Shown piece after piece: positions 1-6,791 of a DNA stretch of 17,156 nucleotides. The DNA lies in contig CALBCO010000015.1 of assembly GCA_937927265.1 (NCBI GenBank), positions 1 to 17,156 on the forward strand, given 5' to 3'. Positions within the stretch are counted from its first letter, which is position 1, and each line of letters begins with the position of its first letter. The notes below the pieces were generated by a model. It was not told the DNA's origin, searched no databases, and saw nothing but the letters and a program-made list of their open reading frames with translations. The translations under genes were made by a program, and so were the position numbers. The DNA is from an uncultured Verrucomicrobiae bacterium (lineage in GTDB: Bacteria; Verrucomicrobiota; Verrucomicrobiia; Palsa-1439).

Positions 1-1431
1 GGTCGCCAAGGCGAGGCTGGCGCGGGCAATGTGCAGGTCGGCCAGTGCCCGGTAATAGTTGGTCTGGGCATCGAGCAACGCGGACTGGGCGTCGAGCACG
101 TCAAGGATCGTGCCTTTGCCGAGATCGTATTTCTCCCGTTCAATGCGGAGGCTTTCCTCGGCTTGCGCCAGTGCCGCGCGGGCGGCGGCGATGCGTTCGC
201 GGGCGGCGGCGATGTTCAGCAGCGCGGTTTCGACATCGAGCCACACCTGTAATTCAAGACGGCGCAACCGTTCCTGTGCGGCGGCGAGTCTGGCGCGTTG
301 TTCCGCAACGCGCGCAGCGATCCGGCCACCCTCGAAAATCGGCACATCCACCACCACGCCGATGCGCCCCACATCTTCCGCTTCACGGCTGCCGGCGGGC
401 CGGTCTGTTGGATGGGCCGCCCAACGTCCGCCATACGCGCCCTGCAACGAAACGGTCGGCGAATACCCAGCCCGAGCGGCGTCCACGCTGCGCGCCTGCG
501 CTTCCAACGCGGCGCGAGCGGCCCGGCAATCGGGACGTTCCTGCAATGCCTGCGCGATGTAATGTTCCGTCGGCGCCAACGCCACTTCGTCGAGCGTTTC
601 GATCTGGCCGGTCACCCGAAGGTCGGCGGTCTGGTTGGCGAAACCGAGCAGGTTGGCCAGCAGTCGGATCTGGATCGCCTGCGCGTTTTGTTCGCGCACC
701 GCGCGTTGCCGGACTTCGGCAAGCCGCACCTCGGTGCGAAGCCGGTCCACGCGCGCGGCTTTTTGCGCGGCGATGAGGTCATCCACGCGCTTGCGATGTT
801 CTTCGAGCGCCTGTTGGGAGAACGCGACCGACTCGATGACGTGATGCTGGGCGAGCAGGCTGTGAAAAACGCTGGCAACGTTGAACACGAGTTCCTCACG
901 GGTGCGGGTGAGCCGATGTTGCGCGGCTTCGTGGAGCAGGTCGGCGGCGCGGGCTTCGTTGATGAGCCGCCTGCCGGTAAACAGCGGCAGCGTCAACACG
1001 AGATCGCCGCCGAAAATGTCATCGCCAAACACGCCGGTCTCGCCGTTGTACCGAGCTGCCAGCAGCCGTTGATCGTCCAGATGATGCATGTAGGCGCCGC
1101 TGGCGCGGAGACTGGGCAACCGCGCACCGAAGGCCTGCCGGTATTGCTCGCGCGCGGCAGCGGCATCGTGACGCGCTGCGGCGATTTCCGGGTTGTTGGC
1201 CAGTGCCAGTTCGGTCGCTTGCGCCAGCGTGAGCGGAGTGTCCGGCAAGGGGGCAACTGGCGGCGGCCGGCCCGGCGGTCCGTCCCTACCGGTGGCGTGG
1301 TAGGGCGCGACCGCCGGGCGCGCCGCGTTGGCCGCATCCGGATCGGTGGGGCTGACCAACGCGCACCCAGTCACGAACACGCTCCATGCGAAAGCGGCAA
1401 GCAATCGAGAAAGTTGGTGGATACGGGTCAT
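1..1431 (-). CDS. TolC/OprM-type outer-membrane efflux lipoprotein (3' end off window)
   Basis: Outer-membrane channel of the TolC/OEP family, expected to form the exit duct of a tripartite efflux pump. The frame is open for 477 codons from the ATG at 1431 to the window edge and has no stop, so the C-terminus is missing. The last visible residues (ALADLHIARASLALAT) resemble the end of the second OEP repeat, so probably little is lost. A type II signal peptide ends in FVTG|C (Cys23), which points to a lipoprotein of the CusC/OprM/NodT kind. The first OEP repeat starts near residue 63 (LTLAQATELALANNPEI). The second half contains VPIFEGG and a long helical stretch ending in KGTILDVLDAQSALLDAQ. 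Residues about 36-56 are encoded by an in-frame REP-like doublet (1265-1324), an unusual insertion in the linker between lipid anchor and barrel. The start lies 3 nt after the stop of the DUF6951-like gene, so it is the last visible gene of the run. A periplasmic adaptor is not in the window and could lie beyond base 1. Confidence 0.9.
   Translation of the reverse strand, partial: MTRIHQLSRLLAAFAWSVFVTGCALVSPTDPDAANAARPAVAPYHATGRDGPPGRPPPVAPLPDTPLTLAQATELALANNPEIAAARHDAAAAREQYRQAFGARLPSLRASGAYMHHLDDQRLLAARYNGETGVFGDDIFGGDLVLTLPLFTGRRLINEARAADLLHEAAQHRLTRTREELVFNVASVFHSLLAQHHVIESVAFSQQALEEHRKRVDDLIAAQKAARVDRLRTEVRLAEVRQRAVREQNAQAIQIRLLANLLGFANQTADLRVTGQIETLDEVALAPTEHYIAQALQERPDCRAARAALEAQARSVDAARAGYSPTVSLQGAYGGRWAAHPTDRPAGSREAEDVGRIGVVVDVPIFEGGRIAARVAEQRARLAAAQERLRRLELQVWLDVETALLNIAAARERIAAARAALAQAEESLRIEREKYDLGKGTILDVLDAQSALLDAQTNYYRALADLHIARASLALAT
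1265..1324. repeat. REP-like doublet A, inside the TolC gene
   Basis: Two 26-nt arms in inverted orientation. Arm 1265-1290 is of the GGACGG type and reads, on the minus strand, GGTAGGGACGG-ACCGCCGGG-CCGGCC. Arm 1299-1324 is of the GGCGCG type (GGTAGGGCGCG-ACCGCCGGG-CGCGCC). An 8-nt spacer separates them. Each arm has a GTAG head followed by a short hairpin with an ACCGCCGGG loop. This is the architecture known for REP sequences mobilised by RAYT transposases. Here the GTAG heads face each other, the reverse of copies B and C. The element is a multiple of three long and free of stops in the TolC frame, where it encodes a Pro/Gly/Arg-rich stretch. Confidence 0.8.
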
Positions 1432-1434
1432 GAG

Positions 1435-1767
1435 TTATTCTTGTCTCAGCGCGAGATGAATATCCTTCGGCAACGCCAGTCCGGCCGCGACCTGCATGGC
1501 CTTGAACAGCCCCACTGGCACCGCGCAACCGGCGCAGCAACCGGACAGTGTTGCCCGAACGGTAGCCAACAGCCGGCTGTCGTTGGCCGGATTGATTTCT
1601 TCAAACGCGTCGAGCGGCCCGAGCGTTTGCAGGCGCGCTCCGAGTCTCCAAATTTTCTCGCAGTCCGTTTCCACAGCGAAAGTGACGTGCTGGTCATCCT
1701 CACTGGCGGCTTGCACGGTGGTGCGAAATCCGCAGATGCCGGCTTCGATGTGCGCGGTCGCCTTCAT
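1435..1767 (-). CDS. DUF6951-like small cysteine-rich protein
   Basis: Small cytoplasmic-looking protein of 110 residues, which I recognise as resembling the DUF6951 family (N-terminal IEAGICGF motif). No function is known to me. Five cysteines are visible: Cys12 in AGICGF, Cys36 in ETDCEKI, and Cys77, Cys78 and Cys81 in SGCCAGCAVP. This spacing looks suited to binding a metal, a cluster or a thiophilic ligand, but that is inference. I chose the ATG at 1767 rather than an upstream in-frame codon because it overlaps the TGA of the preceding thioredoxin gene by one base (TGATG), the usual coupling arrangement in this run. There is no signal peptide. The stop lies 3 nt before the TolC start. Sitting between an anchored thioredoxin and the efflux channel, it may be a chaperone or sensor for the exported ligand. 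The family call rests on motif memory only. Confidence 0.7.
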   Translation of the reverse strand: MKATAHIEAGICGFRTTVQAASEDDQHVTFAVETDCEKIWRLGARLQTLGPLDAFEEINPANDSRLLATVRATLSGCCAGCAVPVGLFKAMQVAAGLALPKDIHLALRQE

Positions 1768-2201
1768 CACTTGGCCACGGCGATGCCGAGTTCCTTCCAT
1801 TTGCCAAGGATGTCATCCTTGCCGTAGAAACCTTCATGGCGAAACAGCTCCTTGCCATTGGCATCGAAGAAGATTTGCGTGGGGATCACCCGAATCTTGT
1901 ATTGATTGCCGGCGTCGGGATTCTTCCACACATCCACGAATTCCGTGGTGAACACGTCGGCATACTCCTGCTGCAACTCACGCAGAATCGGCGCCATCAT
2001 CTTGCACGGAATACATTTGTCCGCGCCAAGATCGAGCAGACGCGGCAACGCTTGCGGTGAGGGCGCAGGGCTGACTGCTGTCGCGGCTGGCGCCGAGGCG
2101 GTGGCCTTGTCGGACGAGGCGGATTTCTGTCGCAGTGCCAGGGCGGCCACGACTAGGACGGCGACAATCGCCACAATGAGCAGTTTGATGGGTGTTTTCA
2201 T
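1767..2201 (-). CDS. membrane-anchored thioredoxin-like protein (CIPC)
   Basis: Thiol-disulfide protein of 144 residues. Residues 7-23 form one hydrophobic segment after MKTPIK, giving an N-terminal membrane anchor or uncleaved signal. A low-complexity Ala/Ser/Pro linker follows (about 28-52), then one thioredoxin domain with the active site KCIPCK (Cys63, Cys66). The family's cis-Pro loop is seen in IRVIPTQIFFDANGKELFRHEG. The domain should face the periplasm. CIPC differs from the classic CGPC and could set a different redox potential. The ATG at 2201 overlaps the stop of the ABC ATPase gene by 4 nt (ATGA), and the stop overlaps the DUF6951-like start. Coupling to an ABC pump and an outer-membrane channel suggests that it reduces or delivers a thiol-reactive cargo or keeps pump cysteines reduced. 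The fold is certain enough; the substrate is not. Confidence 0.88.
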   Translation of the reverse strand: MKTPIKLLIVAIVAVLVVAALALRQKSASSDKATASAPAATAVSPAPSPQALPRLLDLGADKCIPCKMMAPILRELQQEYADVFTTEFVDVWKNPDAGNQYKIRVIPTQIFFDANGKELFRHEGFYGKDDILGKWKELGIAVAK

Positions 2202-2884
2202 GATTGCATAGAAGACGGAAGTTGAGTGGCCGCTACGCCCCGGCCTTCCGTCAGATGGAGCCGGTGGGTGGCGTGAGCCAGTAGCCGATCGTCATGAGTC
2301 GCCGCGATCACAATTTTGCCCGCGGCGGCGACGGATCGCAACTGGTCAAGGATCAAAGCGGCATTCTCGCGATCGAGGTTGCCGGTTGGTTCGTCGGCCA
2401 ACACCAAGTCGGGTTCACCCACGAGGGCACGGGCCACTGCGACGCGCTGTTGTTGGCCGACACTCAGTTCGTCGGGGTAATGATTCAGCCGGTCAGTCAA
2501 ATCGAGTTGCGCGGCGAGACGACGGATGCGGTCCGGGCCGTCCGGCACGTGTTTCATCGCCAGTGCCAGGCCGATGTTCTGAGCAATCGTGAAATAGGGC
2601 AATAAGTGAAACCGCTGAAAAACGAATCCGACGGATTCCTTGCGGAACCGGTTGCGAGCGGCGCGGGACAATGCATAGAGATCGCGGTCGTGGAACGTGA
2701 TCCGGCCGCGGGTCGGGTTGAGCATGCCGCCGATCATCATCAGCAACGTGCTTTTGCCGCTGCCGCTTTTACCGTGGACGACGGCCAGCGCGCCGGGCGG
2801 CACCTGCCAACTGAGTTGGTCCACTGCACGGATCGTTTGGCCGTCTTTCTGGTAGAGTTTGGTGACTTCCTGGAGGGTCAGCAT
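2198..2884 (-). CDS. ABC transporter ATP-binding protein, LolD/MacB type
   Basis: ATPase of 228 residues for the neighbouring FtsX-like permease. All motifs are intact: Walker A GKSGSGKST (38-46), Q-loop FVFQRFHLLP (Gln90), signature LSVGQQQR (140-147), Walker B DLVLADEP (159-166), D-loop NLD, and switch His197 in ATHDDR. The order and the FQRFHLLP and NLD features match the LolD/MacB/FtsE group, which powers conformational work on periplasmic substrates rather than classical import. Members of this group are usually about 220-240 residues. The start at 2884 lies 4 nt after the permease stop, and the stop overlaps the thioredoxin ATG. Together with the permease and the TolC-type protein it would make a MacB-like pump lacking only an adaptor. 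Confidence 0.93.
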   Translation of the reverse strand: MLTLQEVTKLYQKDGQTIRAVDQLSWQVPPGALAVVHGKSGSGKSTLLMMIGGMLNPTRGRITFHDRDLYALSRAARNRFRKESVGFVFQRFHLLPYFTIAQNIGLALAMKHVPDGPDRIRRLAAQLDLTDRLNHYPDELSVGQQQRVAVARALVGEPDLVLADEPTGNLDRENAALILDQLRSVAAAGKIVIAATHDDRLLAHATHRLHLTEGRGVAATQLPSSMQS

Positions 2885-2888
2885 GGTG

Positions 2889-4037
2889 TCATTCCTCCAT
2901 CAGAATCGCGCACGGATCGAGCCGCACAAGTTTGATCATGGGAATCAATTCCGCCACCGCCGCCACGCCACAAATCAACACCAGTGTCGGCGGCAGATTA
3001 GTCCAGAGAATCGTCACCTCGCGCGTTTGTGTCACCAAGATCGGCGTCGTCAAATAGACGGAGGCCGCGCCGCCAAGCACAAACCCGGTCACGGCAGCCA
3101 CGGCCGACAAGAACACAGCCTTTACCAGATACAAGCCCATGAGATAGGCATAGCCCGCGCCGTGAGCCAGCAGAACGCCGGTCTCGTATTTGCGGTCGGC
3201 GACTTCCTGCAGACCCGTAATGACGAAGATCAGCACCGTCAACGTGGCCACCAACGCGAGCAGGTAATACTGGTATTTTTCGGTCATGGTTCGCGAATGG
3301 TATCGGCCTTGCGAAATGGCGGCGAGGTTGTATTGCCGAAAATCCGGCCTCAACCGGGCGAGTGTGTCGCGCTGATACTGATGAATTTGTTCCAACGTTC
3401 CGCCCACATGCAGACATTCGAACGACCAGACAACATTGATTCGGCCAGGTTTGCCGAGCAGTTCTTGCGCATCGGCCAAATTCAGATATACCCGGTAATC
3501 ATCAAGCGTGCCTTGCTCGGCAATGACGTGTGCCACCGTGAACTGCCGCCCCAGCAACGTGACCGTACCGTCTTTCTTCGCGCCGAGCACCTTCGCAGCG
3601 GCGTTGCCCAACCGGGCAGTGCCGCGCTTGATCGGTTTGACCGGATTGCCTTTTTCCTCCGTCTCATCCGGACGCGCCACCGGTTCGATGCCGGTCAAGA
3701 CCAAGGTCCGGTCGCCGACGCTGATCCGTTGTTGCAACATCGAAAGGTAATACTTCGACAGTAACTCCAAGTGACCGGCAATTTCCCGGGTCGTGGTATC
3801 CGGGAACTCGATCTGCCGGTCGGTACACCAATAGGTGTCCAACGGATCGGCCGCCGCAGGGATCATGAACTGGTTCAGCCCCATGTTTTTCATGATCAAT
3901 TGCATCGAGCGGATGGTGAACCGGTTGGTGTTCAGCACAAACACATACAACGCCACCACCGCCGTCATCGTCCCCCACAACAGCAGATTCATCCCCCACT
4001 TGTGGGCAAGTTGGCGAATGATGATTTGCCCAAACAT
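2889..4037 (-). CDS. ABC transporter permease, MacB/FtsX-like
   Basis: Membrane subunit of 382 residues. The topology fits the MacB/LolC class: one N-terminal membrane segment (about 17-36), a long extracytoplasmic domain of roughly 215 residues, then three C-terminal segments (about 255-275, 300-325, 345-368). The C-terminal FtsX-type block contains QEVADRKYETGVLLAHGAGYAYL and ends in MIKLVRLDPCAILMEE, the usual Arg-Leu-Asp-Pro ending of these permeases. The periplasmic domain carries a Cys in YWCTDR and another in FECLHV. Such pairs could bind a soft metal or form a disulfide, which is inference. The gene starts 2 nt after the stop of the reductase-like gene and is followed at 4 nt by its ATPase. 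Known relatives export macrolides, peptides, lipoproteins or metals, so the substrate cannot be read from sequence alone. Confidence 0.9.
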   Translation of the reverse strand: MFGQIIIRQLAHKWGMNLLLWGTMTAVVALYVFVLNTNRFTIRSMQLIMKNMGLNQFMIPAAADPLDTYWCTDRQIEFPDTTTREIAGHLELLSKYYLSMLQQRISVGDRTLVLTGIEPVARPDETEEKGNPVKPIKRGTARLGNAAAKVLGAKKDGTVTLLGRQFTVAHVIAEQGTLDDYRVYLNLADAQELLGKPGRINVVWSFECLHVGGTLEQIHQYQRDTLARLRPDFRQYNLAAISQGRYHSRTMTEKYQYYLLALVATLTVLIFVITGLQEVADRKYETGVLLAHGAGYAYLMGLYLVKAVFLSAVAAVTGFVLGGAASVYLTTPILVTQTREVTILWTNLPPTLVLICGVAAVAELIPMIKLVRLDPCAILMEE

Positions 4038-4039
4038 GT

Positions 4040-4828
4040 TCAGGCTCCCGGCCGGATCTTCTCGTACAACCCCGGCAGCTTTGTCCGATACAAATTCAGA
4101 ATCGCCGGCTCATCCCCGCCGAGCGGCTTGACCGGGATCAGGTCCATGACCTCGGCCGGACTCAACCCGGCTTCAAGCAATGTTCGCGTTCCGCCGCAGA
4201 TCATCCGTTTCAGCGCCGGCTTGATTTCCTCTTCGGTCAATCCGCACCCGGCCGCCACCTCGCGCAACGCCTGCAACTGGAACCAGAAATACGTCGGCCC
4301 CATGCCGGTCAACAGCGCGTAGCCTTCCAATTTTTCTTCCGCCACCACGGGGCATTCGCCCAGCGGCTGCAACAAACCAGTCACCACGACCCGGTCGATA
4401 TCGCTCAAGCCGGCCGCGAAGGCAACCGGGTTGTACCCTTGACCGATGAGGGACGGCGCGTTGGGAATCACCCGCGCAATCCGCCCGAATCCACCGAGCA
4501 GCCCGGTTAGCTTGGCGATGGTGAACTTCGGCGCCAGCGACACGAGGATGGCGCTCGCCCGCACTGCCGGTCTGATGCCGGTCACCACATCCGCCAACAG
4601 CGGCGGATGCACCGCAACGAACACCACATCCTGTGCGGCCGCCGCCGTGTTGTCCGCCGCCGTGATAATGGCCGGGATCTTGGCTTTCAATTTCGCCCGG
4701 GTTTCCGGGTTTGGATCACTGACGACGATGTTTGCCGGCAACGCCCGCGCCTGTTGCCAGCCGGCCAGCAGGATGCGCGTCACGCGCCCACCGCCGACAA
4801 AACCAATGCTCTTCTGATTCGTAGCCAT
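4040..4828 (-). CDS. divergent pyrroline-5-carboxylate-reductase-like NAD(P)-binding protein
   Basis: Protein of 262 residues related to ProC. An N-terminal Rossmann motif, IGFVGGGRVTRIL (about 8-20), binds NAD(P). The middle has VIPNAPSLIGQG, corresponding to the family's MPNTPALVGEG. The C-terminal dimer domain has LLTGMGPTYFWFQLQALREVA, corresponding to SGSGPAYFF. It departs from true ProC near the end, where the conserved SPGGTT substrate loop is replaced by IPVKPLGGDEPAI, so proline synthesis is doubtful. The ATG at 4828 is chosen because it directly precedes the Rossmann strand; the longer upstream frame runs back into the ArsF-like gene. No strong Shine-Dalgarno is visible. The gene stands in the middle of a redox/efflux run, 2 nt before the ABC permease, which suggests a reductase or a ligand-binding role tied to that system. 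The family call is good; the reaction is unknown. Confidence 0.8.
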   Translation of the reverse strand: MATNQKSIGFVGGGRVTRILLAGWQQARALPANIVVSDPNPETRAKLKAKIPAIITAADNTAAAAQDVVFVAVHPPLLADVVTGIRPAVRASAILVSLAPKFTIAKLTGLLGGFGRIARVIPNAPSLIGQGYNPVAFAAGLSDIDRVVVTGLLQPLGECPVVAEEKLEGYALLTGMGPTYFWFQLQALREVAAGCGLTEEEIKPALKRMICGGTRTLLEAGLSPAEVMDLIPVKPLGGDEPAILNLYRTKLPGLYEKIRPGA

Positions 4829-4850
4829 GTTTTCTAAACGGGTTGATTGT

Positions 4851-5327
4851 TTACGATCCTTGCAAACAACCGTGCAGCTCGTCACGCACGTACTGCGTGT
4901 ACGCCGGCGGATTCTCCACCAACTCCCAAACGCGCTGGAGTTTGGTCCAACGCGCTGGCCGACCATCGGTAATCTTCACCAACACCAGGGCAGGCATGGT
5001 CAAGTCATACTCTTGGACAAAGGCCTCATTGCCAGCCTCTTCGACATTGATCGCGTGCCATTCGAGCCAGCCCGCTCGGAGCTCCTCCGCAAACTCGGCT
5101 TCGATCACAACGCGCGCCAGCCCCTCAATCGCCCGGCAGGCGTCGCAACGGACGGTGCGGTGAAAATAATACGCGATGACCTTGGACGCGTCGCTGGCAA
5201 CCGCCCCCGGTGGGGGGCCGACGGGCGCATCACTGGATTTGGCGCGCGTCTCCTTGACGATCAACGCCATCACCGCCGTGGCCAACGCGATCATCAGCCC
5301 GGCAACGACGATGTTCCGCAGTTTCAC
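4851..5327 (-). CDS. ArsF-like thioredoxin-fold protein (CDAC)
   Basis: Exported or membrane-anchored protein of 158 residues resembling the family named after ArsF of the arsEFG organoarsenical operon. The match rests on the pattern YYFH..RC..CR, EWHAINVEE.GNE and KLQRVWELV. Residues 5-24 are one hydrophobic segment, a linker follows to about 48, then a thioredoxin-like fold begins with KVIAYYFHRTVRCDACRAIE (Cys61, Cys64). A further Cys154 lies near the C-terminus. I chose the GTG at 5327 because it overlaps the TGA of the DGC gene as GTGA and has GGAG 8 nt upstream; a TTG two codons earlier is less likely. ArsF is described as part of nitro-group reduction of aromatic arsenicals together with ArsE. 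The usual CcdA-like partner ArsG is not in the window. The call is a family resemblance, not proof of that reaction. Confidence 0.78.
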   Translation of the reverse strand: MKLRNIVVAGLMIALATAVMALIVKETRAKSSDAPVGPPPGAVASDASKVIAYYFHRTVRCDACRAIEGLARVVIEAEFAEELRAGWLEWHAINVEEAGNEAFVQEYDLTMPALVLVKITDGRPARWTKLQRVWELVENPPAYTQYVRDELHGCLQGS

Positions 5328-5725
5328 ACGCAACAGACTCCGCTGCCCGCACCGTCAAGCAATTCTCTCGCGCGCGCAGCCGCCTGAACGACATGCGTTT
5401 CGATCTCCGGTGATTTTCCTTTCAGAATGTTGAGGTCGGATAGCCGCAAATGTCGGAAGCCGGTCATGCCGGCCTCTTCGAGCGTTTTGCGCGCGCAATC
5501 TTGCGGGCAACCATCAATCACCAATACCGTTTCCACTGATTTGGTGGTGTCCACGATACAACTGACGCGTCCGCCGATGCCGGCCAGACAATACATCCGG
5601 CCCACACCGTCGCGCGTCAGTCTCCGGGCAGTCCGGTCGGTGATCTCCCCCACGTCCGAGCCACCAGAGCAAGGGAAAATCAATTTGGGAGCAACACTAC
5701 AGGCACACGTGTTCATTTCGCTCAT
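5324..5725 (-). CDS. DGC-domain putative zinc-binding protein
   Basis: Cytoplasmic protein of 133 residues of the DGC family (PF08859 type), named for the Asp-Gly-Cys motif seen here as VIDGCPQDCARK (Asp71-Gly72-Cys73, Cys77). Other family-like cysteines are Cys19 in FPCSGGSDVGE, Cys46 in MYCLAGIGG and Cys56. Cys7, Cys9 and the terminal Cys131-Cys132 pair add more thiols, nine in all. The Cys pattern is thought to bind zinc or another soft metal. The ATG at 5725 has a weak AGGGAA element upstream. The stop overlaps the GTG of the ArsF-like gene by 4 nt. DGC proteins are known to me next to thioredoxins and UPF0718-type permeases, as here. A role in metalloid or thiol handling is therefore plausible but not shown. 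Confidence 0.85.
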   Translation of the reverse strand: MSEMNTCACSVAPKLIFPCSGGSDVGEITDRTARRLTRDGVGRMYCLAGIGGRVSCIVDTTKSVETVLVIDGCPQDCARKTLEEAGMTGFRHLRLSDLNILKGKSPEIETHVVQAAARARELLDGAGSGVCCV

Positions 5726-5740
5726 GTTCGTTCCCTGTTT

Positions 5741-5974
5741 TTATTGGATCAGCTTTTTGATTTCTTCGGGGGACAGCACCTTGCCGGAGGACTTGACGAC
5801 ACCGTCCACGGCGAGTGCCGGCGTCATCATCACGCCGAACGCCATGATGCTGGCGATGTCTTTGATCTTCTCCAATTCATATTGCAGCCCCAACTCTTTC
5901 GCGGCAATTTCCGTATTCTCAGTCAGTTTTTGACACTTTGGGCAACCGGTGCCCAAGATTTGTAGTTTCTTCAT
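5741..5974 (-). CDS. small thioredoxin (Thioredoxin_3 / MTH895 type, CPKC)
   Basis: Compact cytoplasmic thioredoxin of 77 residues: one domain with the active site LGTGCPKCQK (Cys11, Cys14) and the cis-Pro loop GVMMTPALAVDG. Length and motif match the MTH895-like group, whose members are about 75-85 residues and commonly neighbour arsenic-type permeases and regulators. The start at 5974 is fixed by a clear Shine-Dalgarno, GGAGG, 7 nt before the ATG; the upstream in-frame extension lacks support. It lies 15 nt before the DGC gene. It probably supplies reducing equivalents to the DGC or ArsF-like protein, or reduces the permease substrate in the cytoplasm. Confidence 0.92.
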   Translation of the reverse strand: MKKLQILGTGCPKCQKLTENTEIAAKELGLQYELEKIKDIASIMAFGVMMTPALAVDGVVKSSGKVLSPEEIKKLIQ

Positions 5975-5997
5975 TTGTTTTCCTCCGTTTTGTGGTT

Positions 5998-6762
5998 TTA
6001 GCGGCCGCATCCAGCGGGTCCGCAGGCGGACATGCCGCGGCGCAACGCCAGTTCCAACTCCTCTTTGTCCACTGCTCCACTCAACCGCCCAAGCAACCGG
6101 CCCGGCGGCGCGAGCAACAACGTCGTCGCTTCGGTCGTCTGCGAATCAATGTCCAATCCGCTCAGAAAATCCCGGTCGGCAGCATTCGTCGGGTCCACCG
6201 GCACGACCACGGTAAACTCAGCATAGAGTGGATCCGCCGCAAACTCCCGCGCACCTTGCAACGCCGCCGCACCGTCCGTGATCTTGGCGTTTTGAACGCT
6301 GACGACCACAAGTTTGTCGTCCTGTAACGCTTTGAGGCATTGCTGCAACGCTGGCCCGACGCGGGCCGCCTGTAACCGTTCCGCAGTAGCTTCCGCGGCT
6401 GGCATCCCGGCAGTGATCGCACCGTTTGGCGCCATCGCCAACACCAGCGGCACCGGCGCCCGTTTCAGACCGGCCTGTTGCAGAAACTCTCGATCCGCCT
6501 CGCTCCGCCGATCCAGATAAGTCACCCGTGCCGGAGGCGTGAGCTTGGCGGCTGTGGTTTCCAGTGCCACGCGCGCCGCGCGTACGGCATCGTCCTCCTC
6601 CTCGTGCACCAACACAAACAGATATTGTTGCGCGGTGGCCGCGCGTTGCCGGTCAGCTGCGAAACTTGTGGTTGGTTTCTCGCTCCCGCGAACGACCGGA
6701 CTGGCCAATAGCAAACCCACGAGGGTCAGGACACCGGCCCAACGACGATGATGCAGTTTCAT
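5998..6762 (-). CDS. exported protein with two probable thioredoxin-like halves, no CxxC
   Basis: I do not recognise this 254-residue protein as a named family. A signal peptide is clear: MKLHHRRWAG, then a hydrophobic core, with cleavage likely after VVRG or nearby (residues 24-27). The mature part seems to repeat one plan twice. QQYLFVLVHEEEDD...PVPLVLAMAPNGAITAG (about 40-130) and KLVVVSVQNAKITDG...TTLLLAPPGRLLGRLSG (about 145-235) each show a strand, a helix, a strand with VDPxN-like residues, then a cis-Pro-like strand. This resembles thioredoxin-like domains without catalytic cysteines. The C-terminus CGPAGCGR carries two cysteines able to bind a metal. The ATG at 6762 has AAGGAGAT upstream at good spacing; the longer frame upstream is a shadow of the ferredoxin gene. 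It may be a periplasmic scaffold or metal carrier for the run. Confidence 0.8.
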   Translation of the reverse strand: MKLHHRRWAGVLTLVGLLLASPVVRGSEKPTTSFAADRQRAATAQQYLFVLVHEEEDDAVRAARVALETTAAKLTPPARVTYLDRRSEADREFLQQAGLKRAPVPLVLAMAPNGAITAGMPAAEATAERLQAARVGPALQQCLKALQDDKLVVVSVQNAKITDGAAALQGAREFAADPLYAEFTVVVPVDPTNAADRDFLSGLDIDSQTTEATTLLLAPPGRLLGRLSGAVDKEELELALRRGMSACGPAGCGR

Positions 6763-6791
6763 GATTTTGGTGATCTCCTTGTTGTAATTTC

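Noticed and set aside
298..1827. Open frame of 509 codons on the plus strand
   Set aside because: It is antisense to the TolC and DUF6951-like genes, crosses their junction, has no recognisable motif and reflects GC-rich codon bias.
2859..3764. Plus-strand open frame of 301 codons
   Set aside because: It is antisense to the ABC permease and ATPase and shows no domain features.
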